Shown here one piece after another: positions 13,749-26,596 of a stretch of DNA of 64,000 bases. The DNA is taken from the NCBI GenBank assembly GCA_026874595.1, contig CM049306.1, forward strand, positions 90,373,142 through 90,437,141. The letters run 5' to 3'. The notes under the pieces were generated by a model. It had not been told where the DNA came from, did not search any database, and worked only from the letters and a program-made list of their open reading frames with translations. How positions within the stretch are numbered: the stretch's first letter is position 1; each line of letters begins with the position of its first letter. The position numbers were made by a program, and so were the translations under genes. Source of the DNA: Sipunculus nudus (Eukaryota > Annelida > Sipuncula > Golfingiida > Sipunculidae).

Positions 13749-14009
13749 GGCAAAAAAAGGAATGATTCTTAGGCACTTTTTCATAAATCAGTGTGGGCAG
13801 GTGGTATTTTAATTTTTGACCTTTGTGCGTTACTACAAAAATGTCATATGATCAGGGAAAAGCAAGAAAATAACATATCTTGATAAAAGCACTACATGAA
13901 TAGTATTATTTATCTTGTTGAAAGATAAAAATCAAAATAAAAATGTTTTATGTGGGGGGTTAAATTGACGTGGGCGGTGCCTGAAAACCATACCTTTAAT
14001 TTTTTGGCA
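13749..14009. mobile_element. MITE, PIF/Harbinger-like (copy 1)
   Basis: Flanked by TTA on both sides, with imperfect terminal inverted repeats (GGCAAAAAAAGGAATGATTC at the left; GAAAACCATACC...TTTTTTGGCA at the right) and a conserved interior (GATCAGGGAAAAGCA, AAAGATAAAAATCAAAATAA). Two related copies lie at 25,828 and 32,003. A 3-bp TTA duplication is typical of PIF/Harbinger. Confidence 0.65.
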
Positions 14010-15030
14010 TTATCACATGATAATAATAGAGTGGTTATAAAATTGAGTTAAGTATGTTTTATATTACTGCCTTGTGTCTGTAACAGAGGAAAGCTCTGCC
14101 TGTAAGGAGATGTTTCCCTATACTTTATAGTCCTGTCCTTTTATCCTGGCCTTTTAAGAAGCTCAAAAGTGCTGATATTTACCCAGGCTTCAGACATGCA
14201 TAGTAATGAATTATGTGGTTGCAGTGTTACTCCTGGCATGCACATTACTCATTAGGTTTAAAGTTTATCAAGGGCAGATGGTGCAGTTCTTCTGATCTTT
14301 GATTACACTTGCAGAATTAGTTTGTCAACAAATTAAACAAACATCCTGACCTCGAAAAAAATAACTATTTACATATGTATACTTCTAAATATATATGTTT
14401 TTGTATTTATCTTTATCTTGTATTTTGAACACTAGATATTTGCCTGTATTAGAGAGGTGACCATATTAGAAAGGATACAGATAATATACTATGTTTATCT
14501 ACTTATCATGGGACCACTTAAAGTGTCCAAAACAGAGAGATGCCCATTAAGGCAGGTTTTTCTGTATCAGCCTTTGAGATTTCTTCATTTTATGTATACA
14601 TTGTATTAGCAAAACAATTCATGAGAATTACAGTGGTAGTATAGCTAAAGTATGTATATTCTCTCAATAGTGTTGAATTGATTTTACAAGGGGACAGTTC
14701 TTTCACACGAATATCCCTTTGCTAGAAAACCACAGTATTAAGTTACTATTTCATGTCTCACAGGAAAAAACTACATCACCATGTTTAATTAAATACCAGC
14801 TGATAATACTACAGATAAATTGACATATTATACTCAAAATCCTGATGAGTTCATTTCACTTTAACACAGAGAGCATTTTTAACCAAATGACACTGATCTT
14901 GTTAAAATCAGCCGCAGACCTATACCTGCTGTAGATGGTATCCATGCTGAAATTTGATATATTATATGTGGTCTTCCTTTATAATAAACAGGTTTCCTGT
15001 GATTTCTCAAGGGAGATTTATTAAATTATT
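14010..15030. other. No gene recognised
   Basis: AT-rich sequence. A stretch at 14,430-14,580 ('gcctgtattagagaggtgacc ... ggaccacttaaagtg') resembles decayed copies of the inverted-repeat element at 62,770. Confidence 0.4.
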
Positions 15031-15392
15031 TTATGCTTTGTTTTTCCCCCCTTTGTTGCTGTTTCTTTGTTTCTATTGCTTCTATGATCTTTTTGTCTTT
15101 TTATTTTTTTAAATTCTCTTCCACTGTTCTTTTTTTGGTTTTACCCTTTCTCTCTCAGTCTCTCTCTGTCGCTATCTGGCTGTTTCTCTGTTTTCTTGAT
15201 ATGTTTTGTTTCTTAATCAACATCTTCTTTCTCTCTGTCTTCTCTTTCTTCATGGAATGTATTTTCTCTCTGTTCTTAATTCTTTGTAAAACTCTTTATC
15301 ATTGTCTTTCTCTCTCTTCCCTTTCCCTTTTCTTTTCTCCTACTTTCTCTTTTTCTCTTTCTATGTCTCCATAAGTTCTTTTTCTCCTTCCA
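15030..15392 (+). repeat. Pyrimidine-rich tract (~350 bp)
   Basis: Almost only T and C, with repeated TTTCTCTCTGT / CTCTTTC motifs. The open frame across it (15,033-15,374) is Phe/Leu/Ser composition forced by the bias. It could form unusual triplex DNA but shows no gene signal. Confidence 0.75.
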
Positions 15393-18300
15393 GAGATAGT
15401 ACCATTATTGAGCATTGAATAAAGATAAAGCTGTTAATATTATTTGTCAAGATAAAAGCATCAATTTGACAAAGAATTTCCTGTTCATTTGAAATGATAT
15501 TAGTTTAACTACTTCAAGCACAAACCAAGGAACTGTCTAGTCTTTACTATGATAAGCACAGCTGATTCAGTCTTCATAACTGTCACAGAATCCTGTCAGG
15601 GTTACATCATATGTTGAATAATGGTAAAAAAAGTATCACTCCATCAGATCAGGGACAGTTATAAATTATTTAAGAGGGAGACACGTCATGATGATAGGGA
15701 TTGAATACATAATAATACAAGATGAAAAGGATTATAGGTGATGTAGGTCCTGAAATTATTCTGTGTCTGGATAAATCATCATACCAGTGACTTCCTGGCC
15801 TGTTGCTATATACAGAGAGCAGCTACCCAGGGTTTGAAATTGTTATGGGTCCACAGGCCCCAGACATTTTTGCTTTTGCTTGGCAAAGTGTCAGCCTGTA
15901 TAGGCCTGTAGAAATCTTCATGAACATTGAAAAATTACTAATTTTCAGAGAGATTTATGTTAGGAGTGTTTTGTCAATCTGTTGTATGTAATACAAGACT
16001 ACACTTCTTAGTGCTGAGAATCTGGATTATACTTTCAACCTAAATTTGTATAAAATATGTAAATATGTAAAATTACATGATAAACTAATGAAACCTGTTA
16101 GCTCCAGGCTCTGCTGACCTGTAACTTTTAAAACACATTTCAAACCCTGGTTACCCCTTTGTGTGTCACTCTGCCTCCCTGGCTGTGCTGAAAGTTCACT
16201 GGCCAGCAGGGATAGGATGCTGGCGTAGCTAGTACCTGCAGCTTGTTGACATTGTTCTTCACTGCTGATTTTTGTATGATGGATGCTGGACTGGTACTGC
16301 ATAAGCAGGTGTTGTTATTAATCTATACCAGGTCTGCAGACAGCTGTCCTGTCCTGGCACAGTTGTAAAATTTCTGTGTCACTAATTTATGAGATTTTCT
16401 TTTTTTTCAATAATAATAGCACATGTAAAATCCTTGGTTTACTGTGTTTTGAATGAAGAAAAGTTATATAAAATTTATATATATCATTGTATATATATCT
16501 AGATATAGATGTATCTATTTTAAAATTCTTATGTAAGCAGACTTTTAAAAAAATAAGAACAACATTGTCCTGCATAATAAATATCTGCTTAAAACATGGA
16601 GCAGCAGACAGCCTGCCTGTTCCACAATATCATATCTCTGTCACATATTATGGTATTTTATAGAGCTTTGATTATATGTGAAACAAATCTGAAATAATAT
16701 AAACAGGAATACACCTGAGAAGGTAGAGTATATACTTAAAAAAAGACCTATGGCCTGAGAAATGACTCTGAGAGAGTTAACCTCCAAACATATGTACAGC
16801 TAATTATTCCCTAATAATGAAGTTGCTAGCGCCATATTGCCCCTCTGACATTATGACCAGATTACTGGCTGTTTGAGTGCCTTTACATCTAGGTCTGAGG
16901 AAGGCATTAAAAGGCCTCATGAGGATGCAAATATTTTCATTTTTTTTGACAATTCCTCATTTCCTACAGGTACACTCTCAATTGACATAAACCAGATAAA
17001 TTGTTTGATAAAAGTATTTTAGTATACTTTTTAACAACACAAACATGAGCGAGAAAAGTTCCATTTTAACCCAGTATAATGGTAAACCTCTCCATGTGTT
17101 TTTTGAATTTCTGACAATACAAATAAAAGCATTGCTTGCATGCGTTACTGGATGCAGCAAACTTTTACGTGTTACAGGAAATGACTCGTTACCATACAGA
17201 CAGGGTTTCAGTTTGGGTTGTGGGTTCACATGTATTCTCCTGTGTTTATTCATCATTCGTAGCACAATGTTAAGATTATGGGCTGTTTACCACAATATGA
17301 ATGCAACATGATGGAAGACCACTGGGATGCATTCCTCGATATTGCTTGTATCACGACTCAAGTGGGCTTACCAGCCCAATTATCATTGCCTACTGAGCTG
17401 GGTTGTCTATAAAGTTGCAGGAGGGAATACAGTAATAACTCTGTGCATGTGTTAAGCTATACCATTCTACCAAACCTTTCATCTTTCTCATATACATGCC
17501 CACCCACAGATGAAGAGCCTTATCGATTTTGAGGTCACCGGATTTTAGTCAAGGCCACAGGTCCTGAGCACTTCTTTAAAAAATTTGTGGACACATTTTA
17601 AGCAAAAGTTTTCATCTCAAACCTTCAAACTTTCACATATGGCTCACCCTCCCAGTCCCAGTAATGCCATGTATTAGCCACAGAATGAAAGAGTTTGCGA
17701 CTCCAGAACTCACATTATTTGAATACCATAATGTATATTTAGTGAGTCCTTGTTACTGCAGTAAAATCACTACATATACCACTAAGTAGTGCTTGTCACT
17801 GCCTTATCTTTACTATGCAGGTTATTTTACAGGTCTAGGTGATCTACCTTGAAAAAACAATCTGCTTACATCTGACCTTACTGAAGGCCTGTCTCTCAAC
17901 CCATGTGTAGCATAGAAACCTGGGGGATTCAAGGGCCAGCATATAGCCAGTAATACCATAAACTTATAAAAAGATACAGCAGACTTTCATATCAGAGTGC
18001 ACTAGAAATCCAGGCTCTGACTGACACATGGTGACATCTGTGGGCAGAAAATCAAGAACCTCTGCATTTGTGGTTACAGAGGATGGATGGCTTCCTAATT
18101 CCTGACGGCTCAGTGACTGGTCTTTGTGGCTGGTTCTGGTTAGTGCATCACAGGAAATTGTGGGTTAAAATCCTGCCAAATTGTAGGAGTGGTATACACA
18201 ACATTATTAAATGCACTCAGTGTAAAACAAAAAGCCAAATGATTATTAAAACAGATTGATGCTGACATTTAGATAATTATGCACAAATATTTTGTTGGCT

Positions 18301-18649
18301 TCATATTTTCTAGGGTTAAATTTGAATTTCCATTCACAATATTTGTTGTCATTTTCCTTTACAGATGAGTGGTAACCACGAACCTTGGCACGGAGTCTCT
18401 TTACCGGTGACCTCTGCTGGAAATTGATTTAACTTTTTGTTGTTCTTTTGTACCACTTTAACAATTAATGCAAAATTCTGTGTCCTTCTTTCAACCAGGT
18501 TAAACTTCTTTACCTACATTTTGTCTGGAAAAGTTAATTTGCAGATGAAAATTTATCTTCCCACAAGGTATACTTTTTTCTAAAAATCCATTTAGCAGTT
18601 TCTGTGTTAGTATATTTTGTAATTTTAGTTGTTGTTAATGCCACTGATG
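15393..18649. other. No gene recognised; old repeat fragments
   Basis: A decayed relative of the tandem repeat at 42,880 occurs at about 17,460-17,690 ('aaacctttcatctttctcatataca', 'gattttgaggtcacc', 'gtggacacattttaagc'). A tRNA-like segment is listed separately at 18,130. No ferlin C2A exon was found. Confidence 0.5.
18130..18190 (+). mobile_element. Possible tRNA-derived SINE head
   Basis: 'TGGTTCTGGTTAGTGCATC' resembles an A box region and 'GTGGGTTAAAATCCTG' a degenerate B box about 32 bases later. No closing acceptor stem, so it is not a tRNA gene. Confidence 0.3.
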
Positions 18650-19015
18650 TGTCTCAGATTTAACTAGAAAATTTGCATTCTAAGGGTCGAATGCAAACCA
18701 TAGCCATAAGGAGAAGGAATGTTTTCCTTTTTGTGGGATTCTCCCCAACCCATGTAAGCATTCACTTATTCAGCCTATATTCCTAGGTTGATTGATGCCT
18801 AAGTGACTGCACATTTGTGAAGATTTGCACAAGTCCATAATGGATTTGGATCATGAGCTTGACCCACACCAAAATCTAATCAATCCTTCATTGGCCAAAT
18901 CTGAGATGCCTTGATAATATCATGGGATTCCATTCATGATTGCAGGAGTTCTGTTGTAAACTATTGCTCATTTAAGGGGATTAACGCCTGCCCTCCTGGC
19001 TGATGCAGTGAGATA
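18650..19015 (+). repeat. Interspersed repeat, copy 1 of 2 (LINE 3'-end-like)
   Basis: It shares with 23,580-23,905 the blocks 'gcattcacttattcagcc', 'tattcc(t/c)aggtt', 'ggatc...ccacaccaaaatc', 'attgca(g/a)gagtt' and a terminal 'CCCTCCTGG'. The tail style resembles 3' ends of RTE-type retroposons, which is inference. Confidence 0.55.
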
Positions 19016-19670
19016 TAGTTCTATAGAAAAGGCAGTGCCAAAATAATAATTGTCAGTGGTAGATTAGTAAAAATGAGTAAGTCTTTTTATTGTCAGGACA
19101 CAGGAATATATTTTCTGTGAATCCTCCTTTTTTTATGATCACAGTGACCCACCCAGGAAATGATGGTGTTTGAATGTGTCATGAATTTGGTGTTAGGTTA
19201 CCTGAAAGGTTATATCCGCATAACAGGTGCTGTGGTTAACCTACCAGTCACGAGGATTCATTCATCCCGGTACATGTAGTGTGTCCTGATGGTGGTTGTC
19301 ATGGAAACAGGAAGTTTGAGATGAAAGGTAGCAGGAGATATAACCCAACATTTGTGGTATTACTTGGAATGAAAATAAAAAGGTACATTCTGTGCAGAGA
19401 TACAGCAAACATTGCTTGAATTTATTTTAATATTGTCATGTCCCTCAATAGATAAGTCAATATTCAGTGGCAGACTTTGTATTGAAAGTGAATTTGATAT
19501 CTGCAAGATATTTATTATTAAAGTTATGTGGCTGTGTATGTTTAAATCTAATAGGTTTGATCTCATCATGGATACACAGTGTTCATTAAAATGTGTTTCT
19601 GAATGACGTCAGTACTTGGACAGAATGAACAAATTATATTTTATTGCACTCTTTTTAGGTTTTATTTTTA

Positions 19671-20457
19671 TTATACGCCCGTCTATGAAGGGATGTATTA
19701 TGGTTTACCCACTGTCCGTCTTAATAACAAGGCGGGGCTGTGATGAATTTTCATGAAACTCACCATAACTACTTACCAATAGATTATCTGGCCAGAGTTC
19801 GATTATGGGCAAAATCCACCCATATTTAATAAGGTCAGAGGTCACTAGGCTACTTTGTGGTGTTGCTGCTATTACTTATGAGGAATATGACAGATTTTAA
19901 TAAAACTCAAGAGAAATGTTAATCAATAAAATACCTCGCCTAAGTTCGATTTCCAGCAACTTCCATGCATATTTAAGGAGGTCAGAGGTCGCCACACTTT
20001 GGTAGCACCAAAAATCTAGAGACTCATTATACATATTTACCAATAGATTTCCTCACCTCAGTTAAATTCTAAGCAATATTCACATATATTTTTGAGATCA
20101 TATGTCACCAGGCTGCTTTTTTCAGGCCATTTTGTAGTGTTACTGCCATAACGTACAAGGAATATAATGGATTTGATAAAACTCAATAGAAATATTAATC
20201 AATATAATATCTCAACTAAGTTTTATTTCTGGCAAAATCCATGCGTATTTAATGAGGTCAGAGGTCACCACACTTTGGTTGCACCACCCCAACTTACCGA
20301 AAATCTTATGGATTTTCATATAACTCATGATGAGTATTTAACCAATACAATTTCTCACCTGAATTACATTATCAGCAAATCGATGCTTATTTAATGAGGT
20401 CAGAGGTCACAGAATATGCAACGGACACATTAGGCACCATTTGCGGTGCTCTTGTTT
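19671..20457 (+). mobile_element. Helitron-like element, family 4, with ~150-bp repeats
   Basis: It opens with TTATACGCCCGTCTATGAAGG and closes with GGCACC-ATTTGC-GGTGC, then TCTTGTTT, a stem-loop near the 3' end as in families 1-3. Inside, 'AGGTCAGAGGTCACCACAC'-type modules recur (near 19,832, 19,978, 20,256, 20,398). No protein encoded. Confidence 0.6.
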
Positions 20458-23275
20458 CATAATCCAATGGCTTATTTGCTTAGTTAACTGCAAAAAACAT
20501 ATCTTACTCTCATTATATCATTCATTTGTCTGGGACCAACAGTTATGATAAATATTTCAAGCAGATATTCTTTTTATAAACAAGAAGAAACCCTTTTTCA
20601 AGTCATGTCTCATGAGCTAAAAATTTGCAGTCCTAACCACAGAATATTGCATGAGGAAAGAGTGCATGTGGCACACACCCAGTTCCTAACAACCCTCCCA
20701 TATCATTTTACACTCACACACTGGATGATATAAGCCTAGCACCACCATTTGGCTTGTTAGTAATGAAGAAAATATTAATAGTTTTTGTTCTTGCAAATTT
20801 AATTTATCCCTCACTGCATCTGTCATCTGTCCACCTATCAACATTTTACAAAATGATCTCTAAAAATCTTCCAGGTCTACCACTTTTTGTGGAGTGTATC
20901 TTAGGGCTCTCCTTACCTCAAATGGTCACATTACTTTGTTTATCGCAGGTTGATAGACTGATTTTTTTTTTAAATTATGAAAATTATAATTATAAATTAT
21001 TGAAAAATTATGTATATATATGAAGTTTAAAACTTTATTTGATTAAAATAAAGTTTTAAATATGTTTTCTGGCATTGGCTTGGGGCTTTCAGTCATCTCT
21101 GGCTCACTTTGGATCTCCTTTTTTTATTTTCATCCAATTTGAGCTTTGGTTCTCTGAATATAAGAAAAACTGAGTGTGTTCATATATCAAACTGTGTTAA
21201 TTGATTTCACAAGAACAAATATATAAATTTACTTAAATTACAATTTTAAAGAAACCACATTAGTATAAATTGATAATCTAAAGCATTAATAAAATAGAAT
21301 ATATTAGATGGATCACCTGATAGATAAATCATTGTTGTGTAAGATTAGGATGTGGTACAGTATGATCATTTTATAGGGCCATGACATCAGTCAGAAATCA
21401 TGACCTTTGATCAGCCAAAGTATTGTTATCATCAGGTATTCTATTGTTGATGAGGGTCATCATAGCCAGACTTATTGATTTATTTGATAGACTAATCAGA
21501 TGTACCACATGCTGCTCTGATTGTTGACAAATATTTCATATATATCATAAATATATGTATCAATCATAAAATGAACATGCAGTGTATGTTGTTAATCTTG
21601 ACCACCTGATATGATTTTCTGTGAAGCCTCTTTAAAATATTATTCTACCTCTTTGTATTGAAATAAAGTGTAAAGAGGTAAGGGAAGCACTGCTTATGCA
21701 CTTTTATAATAATAGGAATATTGTTTAAAATACAGAATTATTTTAGAAATATTAATATTTCTATCTGAGAATAAATAAAAATAATTAACAAATAAATTTT
21801 ATTTATAATTATAAATAATTAATTATATATCATATGATAATAACAATTATAATATAATTTAAGTTATATGATAATATAAAAAATTATAATTTAAATGTAT
21901 TTATAATTTTAGGTTCATGTTTAGTTCATTGATGTTTTGGTGGTATGTTTGGGTAGACCTTGGTGTAATGTCCGTGGGGTTCTTGATTCAGAAACTGATA
22001 GAGTTAACACTCCTGGAGTAAGCTCTCCTGTGTGACTGGCCTTGACTGATTACAGCAGCTGTTTTTTATACTGGAGGAATGCTTTGTGATAATGCTAGGC
22101 AGATTTTATGGAATTTGATAGCATTCCAGTCTGTTGGGGGAGGTGGCGCCATCTAGTAGGTTTCCAGTCACTTAATGTGAGTTTACTTCAAGAGTATATG
22201 CAGGTATGTTAACTTTTCATAGTTTAAGGTAATTAAGTACTATGATGTACAGTGTTCATAGGATGAAGCCTGGGTTTAAGGTTTAAACTTGAGGAATCAT
22301 GGCCCTGTTAAAACCCCATACAAAGAAAATCGGAAAAGCTTGAAAGTTCCCAAGACTTGATTTGCTCTAATATCTGGTTGACAGGTAATGACTTCTCAAG
22401 TGTATCTTGACCAATGAATATAAAACATGAAATCCTCATCACTTTATAATAAAACATTCTTGTTGCATGGTTACTGTCATCCATTTTCAAACTACAGTAC
22501 ATGCCACCAACAGGCCATTGACCTATCTTTAAAAATAATAATATATTATTCATTATCCTTGCAATGATTCATGAGGCAACACAAGCTTCAAATGGGAAAT
22601 ATGTGTTGGTCTAAATGATAATGTCAAATTACTGCTCAGGTGATTATTGTGGGCCTTTTTATTTGTTCCCATGCTTATCAATCAAATCAGCCAGCTGTAT
22701 TAAGTTGTGTCAAAGCTGATGAAAATAGAACACCAAAGGAAGGTTATAACTTATTTAGACTGTATACTCAGGTTCTATATATAGATACTTAAATGTATGT
22801 CACTCAAATTGACAAACCTTTGCACTTACTGCCAGTGAGGGTTACTTACAGGGCATTACACACAGCATGGAGGTGAAATGCATGGAGGTAAAATACAGGA
22901 GTGTGCACTCCCAAATCGAAAACTGCTTTGATGATTCCTCCAATAATTTTATTGCGCTGGTGTTTTGCTCCAATGGAGCTTGGCTGTTGATTTCCAAGTC
23001 CTCATTTACCTTGACACATTATCCCTCCGAACTTTAATACATAAATGAAACAAGTTTCAATTACTCAAACTTAATCAGATTAAATGCTAAAACCTTATTT
23101 GTTCAGTTGAGCATATCAGCACCAGTCATACATGCCAGAAACCTGGATCACTGAATCCTACAATATGAATCAATAAGCAGAACAAAGCATTTTAATGTGT
23201 CTTTGTATACTAGTGTGTTCTTTTTAAATTGTTTAACTTGCTGTATGGTCACTCAGTGTATATTGTTTCTTTCAG
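20458..23275. other. No gene recognised; AT-rich DNA before the first ferlin exon
   Basis: Very AT-rich at 21,720-21,910. A GGTGGCGCCATC palindrome relative at 22,143 and one SINE-like copy at 22,270 are the only structured parts. Confidence 0.5.
22270..22545 (+). mobile_element. SINE-like repeat, copy 1
   Basis: Its 3' half matches the copies at 59,560 and 62,025: 'TATTAAACCTGAAATCC'-like block, then a block around 'CCACCAACAGGCCA' and a short A-rich end. The tRNA-like head is decayed (GGTTTAAACTT in place of a B box). Confidence 0.45.
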
Positions 23276-23378
23276 ATTGCTTGGCCAGGCAACAGTTTCA
23301 TTAAAAGACCTGAGTAAGGGGCAGACTCAGATGAAACTATCTCTGAAGCTTAACGACAGCAATGGCAGGCCTACTCCA
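23276..23378 (+). CDS. Ferlin exon E1: C-terminal half of C2A
   Basis: A pyrimidine-rich acceptor (tttctttcag) precedes the exon and GTAAGT follows it. The first base finishes a codon started upstream; 34 codons follow, starting [15 protein letters not shown], and the exon ends at a full codon. The motif matches the 'IGTATVALKDLTGDQ' strand of ferlin C2A. This is the first ferlin exon I can recognise, and it requires an upstream exon ending in phase 2 that I could not find in 1-23,275. Confidence 0.92.
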
Positions 23379-26300
23379 GTAAGTATACATACTCATAGTT
23401 CAGTACCTTATAGAACATTTTATTACAGGACAACCTTAGGCTCAAGTTATCTTTAATTCTTTTAATTTAACCTTCTTTTAAGTGAAGTGAGAATTATTGC
23501 TTTTGGTTGAGTCTGTCTGGGTGTGTTTCTGCAAGATATCTGAAGAACAGTTAATGTTTTTAACAAGAAATCTGCATTTTAAGGAATGCATGCCTCCATG
23601 ATTCATTAAATATCATGTTTGCATTCACTTATTCAGCCCATATTCCCAGGTTCATTCATGTATAAGTGACACTGCATTTATGAATATTCTTTATGACATT
23701 CCTGAATCTGGATCGTATGCTGGATCCACACCAAAATCGAATTGTGTCTTTAGTAACCCATTCATGATATGCAAATAAAATTTCATGAGATTCGGTTTAA
23801 GATTGCAAGAGTTATGATGTGAACAAACAGACAAACAGACAAACACACACACAAACAGGGATGAACACATACCCTCCTGGTGGAGGCGATCGGGTGTGAT
23901 GTATAAGTTGTGAGTATGAACATCTCTGATTGATCATATTTTGGTGTCAATCCCAGCACAAATAACCCCAGGCAGTATTGTTTACTTATGAATAGTGCAT
24001 GTCTGACATGACGTCACTGAGAAGAATGATTTCAGACACCAGGTGGCTGAAGGTCTCTGTCTTCAGCATGAGCATGAGTGTTGATATTTGTATATATGGA
24101 GAATAATACAAACAATTCTGAGGTGTATTTTATTCATGAAATAAATATGCAAACATGAACATTAAAAATAACATGTGAGAAAGGTTTGTTATCTCACAAT
24201 GTAAAAAGATTATATGTAGGCTGAGAATATAAAGTCCTTCATTATAGGTATGTTTTTATGTATTTATTAAGAGTGACTTTCTTTGTATGTTTTATGTCAT
24301 CAGATGATAATTTGTTAGAGCATAAACAATATTGCCATCATTGCATCTACCTTAATGTAAACTGTATATATCATACTTAAAAATGCAGTTAATTATACTT
24401 AAAAAGGCAGTTAGTTAACCACTAATCTGCTATTATCAGAGATTATGTATTATTTGTATCTTTCTTGACACAGCAAGATACAAATGTTTAAAGATTTAAC
24501 CCATACCAACATTAGATGTTTTTTATCTTGGGAGGTTATGTTTTCCACTCTGTCTGTCTGTTTGTCAGAGCTCAGGATTGCGCAAAAACTACACAACTAT
24601 TTTGCATGAAACTTTATGAAAGGATTGTATTTGATGTGATTTTTTTCCTTGGCAGTGATATGTGCTGGTCTGAGTCTTTCTTGTTGTTGTTGTATTACAG
24701 GCAGTACTGAATTTACATATCACATACAACCCACCAGCGTCAGCCAAGGCAGCGGGGCAGGCAGGCACAGAGGTTACAGTTGGAGGTCAGTATGCAAAAT
24801 AGTGTATATTGATATATTATTTATCTTTCCCACATAAACAAATTTTGATTTTAATTCAGTTTTAGAATTAACACAATAGGTAGAACATTTAAAGGTAATT
24901 CAATTTCTCAATTATTTGTTTTCTGAGCAGTTGTTTTTCAGATTTGCCCAATTGGAAATTATAATATCCAACTGTTGATCTTTTGATTAGAGACTATCAT
25001 TTGTGCAGTGCATATATATGACAGCATTGTTGTCAGTCACCATTTAAAAGCTCAGATCAAAGGAAATATAAACGGGAATCTTTACAAAATATGTGTAAAA
25101 GAATCCCCTTTTAGTGTTTATTTAAACCAACAGCAATGAAAGCACAACTCTATTGACTGAAAAATTGCCAAAATGTTACTAGGCCTGATATTTAAATTAA
25201 ATTGTGCATACATTCAGCTTCAGTTAATTGTGTGGGTTTCAATTTGACATTCTTTTGACATGAGTGCTGTTTCACTTTTGTTCTTATAACATGGCATGTG
25301 CACATTTACTTGCCTCAGAGTACTATTTCTAATCTAAAAAAAATTTTCCTGTTTTGAGATTGCCTTTAGATGACTTTTCAGGTCAAACTCACACATCTAG
25401 AATAGAAATTGTAACCATGCTCTAATTTAATTACCCGTCTTTTTATCAGTATATATGTATATTTTAAATAGCACCGCCAGACAAAAAGTCAGATGGTAAG
25501 AATTTCAGTAAACACACATCAATTATATTTTCTCACAGTTATCTATGTGGTACATTTCTGTTCAATTCTTGGGCTGCTTGACTGACAAGGACTTTGTATT
25601 AATGCACAGATTATTGTGTTATGGTCATCATGTTTTAATTCATTTTGTTAAAATATATTATATTGGAGCCTTGAGTTCAACACACTTTTTGTCATACATT
25701 TTTACCTTTCACTGATTTGTCAAATTTTTCCTCATTCTTCCTATTTTCCTGAACTTTTAGCCATTTTTTTTATCATTATACATTACACTTGCATTTTATA
25801 AAGTATAATCACATTTCACAACTCTTAGGCCAAAAAAATATAAAGGTATGGTTCTCAGGCACCGCCCGCATCAATTTTAGACCCCCGCATCAAAAAATTT
25901 TATTTTGATTTTCAATAGAAATTTTACCATTTTGAGCTGCAGCCGCTTGGACATCTCTTTCAAGAAGATATAAATCAAACAATTTCCTTTGTTATGTAGT
26001 GCTTTTACTGGTTTAGCAAAATAAATATTTTATTATCATGCTTTTCACTTATCATTTGATATTTTTATCGAAACATACCAAAAAATTAAAAATTAAAAAA
26101 CCGCCCGCCCGCATTGATTTCTGGAAAAAAAGTGCCTGAGAACCATACCTTTTTTTTTTATTTTGGCCTTAAGTCAAACATTTTGCATCATTTGTTGCTA
26201 TTTGAAGACTTGATATGCTCTCCCTATTTGATTAATCTGCACTAATCTTGTTCCATCACATATACAGTGTTGCTTATGTTTCCATGTTTCTTCATTATAA

Positions 26301-26525
26301 GACTGTGATATTGCTTTTTGTGGTCTCTGTGCTTTGGTCTGTGTTGTTCATTTAACTGTAAATACAAGATTTTTAGGTTCAGTGTGAAGGGGCTGTTCTT
26401 TAAAGTGGCTTTCAGTGTTATGAAATTTTTTGGTGTGTAAGAAGACTTTTGTGTCTTATTTTTATATTTGTCAAGGTAAATTATGAAATGTGAATGAATG
26501 TCAACCATACAGAAGTTACAAATAA

Positions 26526-26596
<71 letters not shown>

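Noticed and set aside
15033-15374. 113-codon hydrophobic open frame resembling a membrane protein
   Set aside because: Comes from a T/C-rich tract that forces Phe, Leu and Ser; no homology or gene structure.
18130-18190. Functional tRNA gene
   Set aside because: Only weak A- and B-box-like stretches; no cloverleaf with a closing acceptor stem could be drawn.
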